Assembly: GCA_964400685.1 (NCBI GenBank)
Contig: CAYNVT010000024.1
Coordinates: 1-43,831, forward strand
From: DATCTV01 sp964400685
GTDB taxonomy: Bacteria; Desulfobacterota; Desulfomonilia; UBA1062
Reading direction: 5' to 3'
DNA: 43,831 nucleotides
Positions within the stretch are counted from its first letter, which is position 1; each line of letters starts with the position of its first letter. The translations under genes and the position numbers were made by a program. Positions 8,279 through 15,036 of the stretch are shown here, in pieces. The notes beneath the pieces are model-generated. The model was not told where the DNA came from. It saw only the letters and a list, made by a program, of their open reading frames with translations, and made no database searches.

Positions 8279-9049
8279 TCAGCGGCCCGTAAATACTGGC
8301 TGACGTTTTTCGATGAATGCAGCTATGCCTTCCATGGCGTCTTCGGTGCTGACCACCTGCTTCAGTTTTTCGGATAAAAAAATCAGGGCATCTTTAAGAG
8401 GCATGTTCTCCATTTCATTAAAGGCCTGTTTTCCTATCTTCATGCCGATCGGGCTCTTTGAGACAAGGGTGTTAAGAATTTTGCCTGTTTCTTCATCAAG
8501 GATTGCCGCGGGCACGACCCTTGTGATCAGACCAATTGACAAGGCCTCCTGCGCGCTCAGACGTTCACCCAGAAGGATCATCTCCATTGCCTTTTTCCGG
8601 CCGGCATTGCGGAAAATCAGCGCCCCTATCATCATGGGCCACAAACCGACATTGACTTCGGGTGTACCGAATTTAGAGTCATCGCTTGCAATGACGATAT
8701 CACACGCAAGCATGAAGCCCATCCCTCCTGCCAGACAGAACCCCCTGATGCGTGCAACTGTCGGCTTTGGAAAGGTTGCCAGCCTGTTTAAGAGACCTGC
8801 ATAGCTTGCGAATATGTCCTGACCTTCTGTGGAAAGCCCGCCGCTCAATTGCGCCCCGGTGCAGAAGGCCTTTTCGCCGGCACCTGTAACAAGGATAGCC
8901 CTGACATTATCATCTTTTTCAGCCGCATCCAGATATTCTTGAAAAAGGCTGACCGCTTCAGGGGTAATGGCGTTCCTCTGCTGTTCGCGATTGATAGTTA
9001 TAAAAGCGGTTTCGTTCTCAACACGGTAGAGCAAATGTTTATCATCCAT
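8279..9049 (-). CDS. Crotonase-family enoyl-CoA hydratase/isomerase with one catalytic Glu replaced
   Basis: A 257-residue crotonase-fold protein expected to act on an enoyl-CoA made by the dehydrogenase or carboxylase of the same cluster. The oxyanion-hole segments are present: AFCTGA at 61-66 and LAGGMG at 106-111. Of the two glutamates used by classical enoyl-CoA hydratase, the second is kept (Glu131 in FGTPEV) but the first is Gly111 (AGGMGF in place of GGGCEL). The reaction may therefore be isomerisation, or a hydration that relies on a single acid/base. I chose the ATG at 9049 because TGGAGG lies just upstream; the upstream in-frame extension overlaps the biotin carrier gene and has no site. 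No single-gene name can be assigned. Confidence 0.9.
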   Translation of the reverse strand: MDDKHLLYRVENETAFITINREQQRNAITPEAVSLFQEYLDAAEKDDNVRAILVTGAGEKAFCTGAQLSGGLSTEGQDIFASYAGLLNRLATFPKPTVARIRGFCLAGGMGFMLACDIVIASDDSKFGTPEVNVGLWPMMIGALIFRNAGRKKAMEMILLGERLSAQEALSIGLITRVVPAAILDEETGKILNTLVSKSPIGMKIGKQAFNEMENMPLKDALIFLSEKLKQVVSTEDAMEGIAAFIEKRQPVFTGR

Positions 9050-9080
9050 TTTTGAGCCTCCATTATAAAGATACTGATTT

Positions 9081-9614
9081 TCAGGAATCGGCCTGCTGGC
9101 CTGTCTCTTCCTGCAGCTTTTCAATATCAACAAGTATCAGGCCGGGCATGACCTTATCCCCGACCGATACGTTTATCTTTGCCACCCGGCCATCAAAAGG
9201 CGCAATCAGTGTAGTTTCCATTTTCATGGCCGCCACGACGACTACGCTGTCGCCTTTTTTGAGAATGTCTCCGACAGCAACCATTATGCGCTCCACTACG
9301 GATGGCATAGGCGGTGTGATTTCCCGGGGCAGTCCGCCGGGGCCTCTCCTTGATTTTTTTGTCTGCTCTGCGATATCAGCATCTTGAATGCAGTATGATA
9401 TCCCGTTGATTACAATGTTTTTTTCTCCTGCACTCCCGGTTATGAATGCATTAAAGCCTGTTCCTTCTACAACCATGTGGATTTCGTTTTCAGAAACAGT
9501 CGAATAATTAGTATTAATGGTGCGTTCGCCGTCGAAAAATTTAATTGTCTCCGGAGAGGAAATATCTACGTCATAGCAGGTCACATCTTCATCGGTCTTG
9601 AGTCTGTACTGCAT
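9081..9614 (-). CDS. Biotin carboxyl carrier subunit of an acyl-CoA carboxylase
   Basis: A 177-residue protein with a C-terminal biotinyl domain (about 100-170). The AMKME-type biotinylation motif is present as AAMKMET with the target Lys131, and a proline-rich PPMPSVV segment precedes it. The first ~95 residues are not a biotinyl domain; they may correspond to the small linking (BT) region that joins carboxylase and carrier in fused alpha subunits. Usual methylcrotonyl-CoA carboxylase alpha chains carry biotin carboxylase, BT and carrier domains in one polypeptide of about 650 residues; here they are two genes 32 bases apart, each with its own start (GGGAG before this ATG), so this is a true three-subunit arrangement rather than an obvious frameshift. 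Confidence 0.9.
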   Translation of the reverse strand: MQYRLKTDEDVTCYDVDISSPETIKFFDGERTINTNYSTVSENEIHMVVEGTGFNAFITGSAGEKNIVINGISYCIQDADIAEQTKKSRRGPGGLPREITPPMPSVVERIMVAVGDILKKGDSVVVVAAMKMETTLIAPFDGRVAKINVSVGDKVMPGLILVDIEKLQEETGQQADS

Positions 9615-9646
9615 TCTCTTTGCGCTCCCTTACTTATGCATGAGAA

Positions 9647-11134
9647 TCATCTTCGCCATAAGCCGAGGCTTTCCCACGGCGTAGGGTAATCACCTGCTGC
9701 GGGGCCTGTTCTCTGAACCTTCTTCCTGCCTGCGATCTCGTCGATTATAAAAGCGATGTGTGCAATATCAATATCCGGCCTTTCGGGTTTCCAGCATGGG
9801 AAATTGGTATTGATGAAATCGGTATAGGTTTGCCCCTTAATGAAGGCAGCAGAACCCAGAATGTCTATCAAAAATGCAATAGGTGTTTTAACGCCCAGGA
9901 TTACATATTCCTTAAGCGCCCTTCTCATTCGCATTATTGCGTCTTCACGGTTACCTGCAAAAGCGATAAGCTTTGAAAGGATAGGGTCATACTCGACAGG
10001 GACATTGAATCCCTGGTAGATGCCACAGTCATTCCTTATGCCGGGGCCTGACGGCTCTTTCATGAACTCGATCTTTCCCGGAGAAGGGAAAAAACCCTGT
10101 TCCGGGTCTTCCGCATATATACGGCATTCTATGGCGTGCCCCCTGCCTGCGATATCCTTCTGCGTGAACGGCAAAGGTTCTCCGGCGGCGATATCTATCT
10201 GCAGCCTGACCAGGTCAAGTCCTGTAATCATTTCTGTGATCGGGTGTTCGACCTGGAGGCGGGTATTGACCTCCAGGAAATAGAAACGGCCATCCTTATC
10301 AAGAAGAAATTCGACAGTGCCGACATTCACATATTCTGAGGCCCGGGCAGCCTTAATGGCGGCATTTCCCATCCGTTCCCTCAGTTCAGGCGTCATGGCC
10401 GGCGAGGGTGTTTCCTCAATGATCTTCTGGTGTCGTCTTTGTATGGAACATTCACGTTCAAGCAGATGAACTGTATTTCCGTAACGGTCGGCCAGGATCT
10501 GAAATTCGACGTGTCTGGGGCAGAGAATGTATTTTTCAAGATAGATGGAGGCGTTTCCAAACGCCCGGTTTGCTTCGTTGGCTGCTGACGTGCAGGCTTC
10601 GTGAAGATCGCCGGGCTTTTCCACCAGCCTCATACCTTTGCCGCCGCCACCGGCTGCTGCCTTTATCAGAACCGGATAACCCAGTTTGTCGGCCTCTTCT
10701 GCCATGATCTCATTGTCTGTTTCAGGACAGGTCATTCCGGGGATAACAGGTACTCCATTTTTGATCATGATCTGCCGGGCAATGGTCTTGTTTCCAAGGT
10801 CACGTATTACCGGAGAGGGGGGGCCTATGAAGATTATGCCTTCAGCCTCGCAGCGCTCTGCAAAATCCGGGTTTTCCGCCAGAAAACCGTATCCCGGATG
10901 AATCGCCTCTGCACCGCTTTCTTTTGCGGCAGCTATTATCTTATCTATATTCAAGTAGCTTTCAGATGGTTCCGAACTCCCGATATATAGGGAATGAGAG
11001 GCTTTCAGCACATGCAGCGCTTTTCTGTCCGCATCCGAATAAACAGCGAAAGTCTCGATGCCCATCTCATGGCATGTGTTCAAGATGCGAATGGCAATTT
11101 CTCCCCTGTTGGCGATCAGAATCTTTTTAAACAT
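9647..11134 (-). CDS. Biotin carboxylase subunit of an acyl-CoA carboxylase
   Basis: A 495-residue ATP-grasp enzyme that carboxylates the carrier-bound biotin with bicarbonate and ATP. It begins with FKKILIANRGEIAIRI, followed by IHPGYGFLAENPDFAE, the glycine-rich lid AAGGGGKGMRLV, ECSIQRRHQKIIEE, and the EVNTRLQVEHPITEM active-site segment. The length ends shortly after the C-terminal biotin carboxylase subdomain, without BT or carrier domain, which the next gene supplies. It starts 3 bases after the stop of the carboxyltransferase gene, so translation is probably coupled. The gene resembles AccC as well as the N-terminal half of MccA/LiuD; the neighbouring carboxyltransferase favours the latter role. 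Confidence 0.95.
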   Translation of the reverse strand: MFKKILIANRGEIAIRILNTCHEMGIETFAVYSDADRKALHVLKASHSLYIGSSEPSESYLNIDKIIAAAKESGAEAIHPGYGFLAENPDFAERCEAEGIIFIGPPSPVIRDLGNKTIARQIMIKNGVPVIPGMTCPETDNEIMAEEADKLGYPVLIKAAAGGGGKGMRLVEKPGDLHEACTSAANEANRAFGNASIYLEKYILCPRHVEFQILADRYGNTVHLLERECSIQRRHQKIIEETPSPAMTPELRERMGNAAIKAARASEYVNVGTVEFLLDKDGRFYFLEVNTRLQVEHPITEMITGLDLVRLQIDIAAGEPLPFTQKDIAGRGHAIECRIYAEDPEQGFFPSPGKIEFMKEPSGPGIRNDCGIYQGFNVPVEYDPILSKLIAFAGNREDAIMRMRRALKEYVILGVKTPIAFLIDILGSAAFIKGQTYTDFINTNFPCWKPERPDIDIAHIAFIIDEIAGRKKVQRTGPAAGDYPTPWESLGLWRR

Positions 11135-11137
11135 TAT

Positions 11138-12754
11138 TTACATCCTGAAAATTCCGTATCCATACTCGCCGTCCCGGATGGGGGCGTTCATTGCGGCCGA
11201 TATGGCAAGGCCCAGGACATCTCGTGTGTCTGCCGGGTCCAGTATGCCGTCATCCCACATGTTCGCCGTGCTGTAGTATGCGTTGCTCTCCTTTCTGGCA
11301 GAGGCAATTACAGGTTCCCTGATCAGGTCTTCTTCCTCTTTCGTCATCGGAGGAAGCCCTTCCTTGGCGAGCTGGTCGTTTCTAAGTGTGACGAGAACGC
11401 CTGAAGCCTGTTCGCCCCCCATGACCGCGATTTCGGCATTAGGCCACATCCAGAGGAAGCGAGGAGAATAAGCCCTGCCGCACATGGCATAGTTGCCGGC
11501 TCCGAATGATGCACCGATGATGACCGTGAATCTTGGTACTGTTGAGGTTGCAACCGCGTTGACCATCTTGTGTCCGTTTTTCGTGATGCCCTGGCGTTCG
11601 TATTCCCTTCCTATTATGAACCCGTTGATATTTTGCAGGAAGATGAGAGGGATCTTTCTTTTGTCACAGAGCTGTATGAACTGTGTTCCCTTGAGAGCGC
11701 TGTCTGAAAATAGCACGCCGTTATTTCCGAGAATGCCTACCGGGTATCCGTGTATATATGCCCATCCGCATACGAGAGTAGGGCCGAAAAGTTCCTTGAA
11801 CTCCAGGAACTCGCTTCTGTCAACGATCCGGGCGATGACTTCCCTCACGTCATAGGGGACTTTGAGCTCCCGGCTGACGATGCCGTATATCTCTTTCGGA
11901 TCATAGATTGGCGGGGCAGGTTCCTGCATGGACAGTCTGGATTTTTCATTTGAGGGAAGGTTTTTGATTATGCTCCTTATTATGGAGATAGCGTGTGCAT
12001 CGTCATCGGCATAATAGTCCGACACGCCTGATTCGCGGCAGTGCAGGTCTGCGCCGCCCAGCTCTTCAGCGCTCACTTCTTCGCCTGTAGCGGCCTTTAC
12101 GAGCGGCGGGCCGCCCAGAAAGATCGCGCCTGTACCTTTCACATGGATGGTTTCATCCGACATGGCCGGCACATATGCGCCGCCTGCGGTGCAGAGCCCC
12201 ATAACAGCGGTGATCTGCGGGATGCCCATTTTGGACATTATCGCCTGGTTGTAGAATATCCTCCCTCCATCATCGATGTCGGGAAAGACCTCGGACTGCA
12301 TCTGGAGATAACCGCCTGCAGAATCGATAAGGGTAACAAGGGGCAGACGGTTTTCCATGGATATAAGCTGCGTACGCAGTGTCTTTTTTACCGTAAGCGG
12401 ATAGGTGGCCCCGCCTTTTATCATGGCGTCGTTCCCGCTGACCATGACCTCTTTACCGCAAACAACGCCTATGCCGGAGACGAGACCTGCACCGTGAATC
12501 TTGCTGTCATACATGTCCCTGGCAGCCATAGGCGCGATTTCAAGAAATGGCGTGTTTTTGTCCAGAAGCAGATCGAGCTTTTTTCTCATCGGAAGCTTTC
12601 CCTGGGACAGAAGTCGTTCAATGGCCTTTGGAGAGCGATCATCCCTGGCCTTCTTGAGCTCGTTCTTCAAATCGGCCACAAGGGCTTCCATGGCATCATA
12701 GTTCTTGCGGTATTCAGCAGACGCGGTATCGATTTTTGTTTCAATTACTTCCAT
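11138..12754 (-). CDS. Methylcrotonyl/geranyl-CoA carboxylase-type carboxyltransferase (beta) subunit
   Basis: A 538-residue biotin-dependent carboxyltransferase; it moves the carboxyl group from carboxybiotin to an acyl-CoA. Two crotonase-like domains are visible. The first contains KGGATYPLTVKKTLRTQ, DSAGGYLQMQSEVFPD, GRIFYNQA and the strongly conserved CTAGGAYVPAMSDE, then GTGAIFLGGPPLVKAATGE and ELGGADLHCRESGVSDY. These match methylcrotonyl-CoA carboxylase beta chains and the related geranyl-CoA carboxylase AtuC better than propionyl-CoA carboxylase. I chose the ATG at 12754, which has GGAGG nine bases upstream; a TTG two codons earlier is possible. It is the first gene of the minus-strand cluster and has a promoter-like sequence about 75 bases upstream. 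Confidence 0.93.
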   Translation of the reverse strand: MEVIETKIDTASAEYRKNYDAMEALVADLKNELKKARDDRSPKAIERLLSQGKLPMRKKLDLLLDKNTPFLEIAPMAARDMYDSKIHGAGLVSGIGVVCGKEVMVSGNDAMIKGGATYPLTVKKTLRTQLISMENRLPLVTLIDSAGGYLQMQSEVFPDIDDGGRIFYNQAIMSKMGIPQITAVMGLCTAGGAYVPAMSDETIHVKGTGAIFLGGPPLVKAATGEEVSAEELGGADLHCRESGVSDYYADDDAHAISIIRSIIKNLPSNEKSRLSMQEPAPPIYDPKEIYGIVSRELKVPYDVREVIARIVDRSEFLEFKELFGPTLVCGWAYIHGYPVGILGNNGVLFSDSALKGTQFIQLCDKRKIPLIFLQNINGFIIGREYERQGITKNGHKMVNAVATSTVPRFTVIIGASFGAGNYAMCGRAYSPRFLWMWPNAEIAVMGGEQASGVLVTLRNDQLAKEGLPPMTKEEEDLIREPVIASARKESNAYYSTANMWDDGILDPADTRDVLGLAISAAMNAPIRDGEYGYGIFRM

Positions 12755-12826
12755 GCACAAAAACCTCCGTGAAGGGTGGTTGCTGAAAAGATTGTAAATA
12801 AATTTTAAAAACGAATAATCTTAAGA

Positions 12827-12855
12827 AACATAATAACGTTCAGAAAAAAAGTCAA
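12827..12855 (-). promoter_or_regulatory. Sigma-70-like promoter of the acyl-CoA cluster
   Basis: On the minus strand TTGACT (12855-12850) and TATGTT (12832-12827) are separated by 17 bases, and the ATG of the first gene follows about 75 bases downstream. It is the best promoter match in this divergent spacer. Confidence 0.5.
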
Positions 12856-12870
12856 CCTATAATATATGTT
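12854..12870. promoter_or_regulatory. Candidate repressor operator overlapping the -35 box
   Basis: AACCTATAATATATGTT is a 17-base palindrome with seven of eight pairs matching. Its last bases overlap the -35 hexamer at 12850-12855. Size and place suit a TetR-type operator, plausibly for the regulator encoded at 1744-2403 at the end of the same cluster. Confidence 0.4.
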
Positions 12871-12983
12871 AAGTCGGTAATGGTTTCTAAACATGCATCA
12901 ATACATTGAATGCAAAAAAATTAATGGAGTTGAGACCCGGGATTATGATAATAATGAAGATATTATAATTGTTAGGAGGATAT

Positions 12984-14132
12984 ATGAGGAGATCAGAGGG
13001 CTTATTGATTATCTGTCTTTTCCTGGTGCTTGCATTAACCGGTTGCGGAGGGTCAGGCGGTTCCGGTACCAGTGACATTGCCCAGGCTCAAACTGCTGAT
13101 GTGTCTGGTGACAGTTATTCATCCGATGATATTGCACCTGTTACTGGTCCTGGCTGGTACAAGGGGGATCTGCATGCACATTCGGTTTACAGCGACGGGG
13201 ATGTAAGCGTTGGCGATGTTGTAAAGATTGCAGAGGGGAAAGGATTAAACTTCTTTACCCTGACCGATCATATGAATGGAGGAAACGGGAATATAACCAA
13301 GTCGTGGAATGACATCGGCTACCATTCAAGCAAGATGACGCTTCTTTACGGGGCTGAATGGACAACAGGCAAGGGCCACGCAAATGTATGGTCGAACAAG
13401 CGATTTGACTGGGAAGCCCTGTATGTCTTTGACAAGGCGGAAAATGCAAAAGAGGCAATAGCAACCGCGCACAGTTACAGGACAGAAGACCAGGAAGTGC
13501 TTTTCTCCATCAACCATCCGATAAATTCCTGGGAGTATTCATTCGAAGACAGTATGGACGCCGACTCGATGGAGATATGGAATTCGGTTATCCCCATGCA
13601 GGATTTCATCGACGGATACTATAGCAAAGGCAAACGCATAACAGCGGTCGGCGGAAGCGACTCCCATGACCACATGGCTGAATATCAGGAAATAAAAGAC
13701 CTTGCAGCGAATGTCCATAACATAGGCTGGCCTACTACATGGGTATATTCGGAGTCATCCTCGGCCCTGGAAATACTCAAGGGTATCCGTGCAGGGAGAA
13801 CCGCTGTCAGCATATCACCCGACGGCCCCTTTATGGATTTTACAGCGGATGCGGACGGCGACGGATATTATGAGCTGATGACGGGAGACGCAATTCAGGC
13901 AGGCTCTTTCGGAAAAGATGTTGATTTCAAGATTATGGTAAAGAACAGCAAAATAACCTCGACATTCCTGACAGTCATTAAAAACGGGATTATGTTCAGA
14001 AAGACATGGTGTGCCAATGATATCTATATTTATGAATTTACCGACAAACCTGAAGAAGGCGATTATTACAGGGTTCAGATCGGTAACGGAATATTGCTGC
14101 TTGGATTTGCAGGCCCTATTTATACCTGGTGA
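12984..14132 (+). CDS. PHP-domain metal-dependent phosphoesterase, lipoprotein (CehA/McbA-like)
   Basis: A 382-residue lipoprotein: the N-terminus is a signal peptide ending in LALTGC (lipobox, Cys21) followed by a Gly/Ser-rich linker. The PHP domain starts with KGDLHAHSVYSDG (His64, His66), continues with FFTLTDHMN, AEWTT, SINHP and GGSDSHDH, which supply the His/Asp metal ligands. This arrangement is that of CehA/McbA-like phosphoesterases and carbamate hydrolases. About 90 C-terminal residues form a separate beta-rich tail ending the protein. The start is the ATG at 12984, five bases after AGGAGG; the open frame extends upstream without a better site. The substrate is not evident. The gene is divergent from the acyl-CoA cluster. 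Confidence 0.88.
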   Translation: MRRSEGLLIICLFLVLALTGCGGSGGSGTSDIAQAQTADVSGDSYSSDDIAPVTGPGWYKGDLHAHSVYSDGDVSVGDVVKIAEGKGLNFFTLTDHMNGGNGNITKSWNDIGYHSSKMTLLYGAEWTTGKGHANVWSNKRFDWEALYVFDKAENAKEAIATAHSYRTEDQEVLFSINHPINSWEYSFEDSMDADSMEIWNSVIPMQDFIDGYYSKGKRITAVGGSDSHDHMAEYQEIKDLAANVHNIGWPTTWVYSESSSALEILKGIRAGRTAVSISPDGPFMDFTADADGDGYYELMTGDAIQAGSFGKDVDFKIMVKNSKITSTFLTVIKNGIMFRKTWCANDIYIYEFTDKPEEGDYYRVQIGNGILLLGFAGPIYTW

Positions 14133-14318
14133 CAGCATTAGGATAGACGCATAGCATTCTACCGTCATTGCTGTATTTCATCGGCAATGGCGGTAAATCA
14201 CCAATCAGTAAATCCTTTAAAAAATCCATTTTCTTTTCAAAATTGCAATGAATTAAACTATTGACCAAATCGGATATTTGTTTAATAAGTTATATAAACT
14301 TGTTAACGGAGGAGATCA
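14133..14318. other. Intergenic region before the second TetR gene
   Basis: The first 100 bases are AT-rich and show no clear hairpin with a U tract. Near the end, TTGACC (14261-14266) and TAATAA (14283-14288), 16 bases apart, form a weak promoter match that overlaps the palindrome at 14282-14306. Confidence 0.4.
14282..14306. promoter_or_regulatory. Candidate autoregulatory operator of the TetR gene
   Basis: TTAATAAGTT-ATATA-AACTTGTTAA is a near-palindrome of 25 bases with nine of twelve pairs matching, placed 12 bases before the start of the TetR gene at 14319 and just ahead of its GGAGGAG site. Such sites are typical for TetR self-repression. Confidence 0.4.
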
Positions 14319-14912
14319 ATGGTTGCGGATGTGCTGGAAAGGAAAGAGCAGATTCTCAATGAAGCGCGAACTCTTTTTGCCAGACTCGGTTTTCGCAAGT
14401 GCACGACCGACGATATTGCAAAGGCGTGCGGCCTTACAAAAGCGGCTATTTATCATTATTATGAAAACAAGGAGATCATCTTTGTCGAGGTGATAAGAAA
14501 GGAAGCCTCTCTCCTGATGTCGGATATCCGTAAAGCAGTCCAGGCTTGTGTCCGTCCGAGCGACAGGCTTATCGCATATATGCTGACCAGGTTTGACAGG
14601 ATCAAGCAGATGGCAAACCTTAATGAAATATCAAAAGCCATGGGAAACGAAGCCGGCCTTGTTGCGGGGAAATGCCGTGATGCATTTTTCAAACAGGAAA
14701 CCGAACTATTGAAGTCAATTATTGAGGAAGGCCAGCTTAAAGGCGAGTTCCGCAATATACCCGCAACAGTTGTTGCAGGTACTCTTATTGCCGCATTCAA
14801 GGGAATTGAGGCCTTCATCCCTGCTTCGGCGGGTTCCGAAACAGTGCAGGAAGGATTGAGGGAGCTACTCGATATCTTCTGCCGGGGATTATTAATCAAA
14901 AAAGAAGCCTGA
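14319..14912 (+). CDS. TetR/AcrR family transcriptional regulator next to the membrane/HD/radical-SAM gene
   Basis: A 197-residue regulator with an N-terminal helix-turn-helix at about 8-55: ILNEARTLFARLGFRKCTTDDIAKACG region, recognition helix LTKAAIYHYYENK. The C-terminal domain (about 60-195) is all-helical and of ordinary length; no ligand can be inferred. The ATG follows GGAGGAG by 5 bases. The next gene downstream, on the same strand after 124 bases, is the large membrane/HD/radical-SAM fusion, and a perfect palindrome lies in that spacer, so this regulator most likely controls the fusion gene and itself. It is not closely alike to the other TetR protein in the window beyond the family signature. 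Confidence 0.92.
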   Translation: MVADVLERKEQILNEARTLFARLGFRKCTTDDIAKACGLTKAAIYHYYENKEIIFVEVIRKEASLLMSDIRKAVQACVRPSDRLIAYMLTRFDRIKQMANLNEISKAMGNEAGLVAGKCRDAFFKQETELLKSIIEEGQLKGEFRNIPATVVAGTLIAAFKGIEAFIPASAGSETVQEGLRELLDIFCRGLLIKKEA

Positions 14913-14973
14913 AGTTTAATCAAACATGGGATTTAATATGGAATCGGAAAGGGGATATTTTTTTGGCTTCGCG

Positions 14974-14998
14974 TTGAACAAAACAACGTATTGTTCAA
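14974..14998. promoter_or_regulatory. Perfect palindrome upstream of the fusion gene, candidate TetR operator
   Basis: TTGAACAA at 14974-14981 and its exact inverse TTGTTCAA at 14991-14998 enclose nine bases. A shorter inverted repeat, AACAA-CGTA-TTGTT, is nested within, and a further GGTTCAA half-site follows at about 15000. It lies 39 bases before the start codon of the fusion gene. Confidence 0.5.
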
Positions 14999-15036
14999 TG
15001 GTTCAAAACATTTAACTCAATCAACAGGGAGGGGTT

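Noticed and set aside
12041..12772. A 243-codon open frame on the plus strand opposite the carboxyltransferase
   Set aside because: It is fully antisense to a strongly conserved carboxyltransferase, shows no recognisable motif, and has unusual composition.
12887..13078. Short open frames in the divergent spacer before the PHP lipoprotein
   Set aside because: They lack ribosome binding sites and overlap the promoter region and the start of a clear lipoprotein gene.
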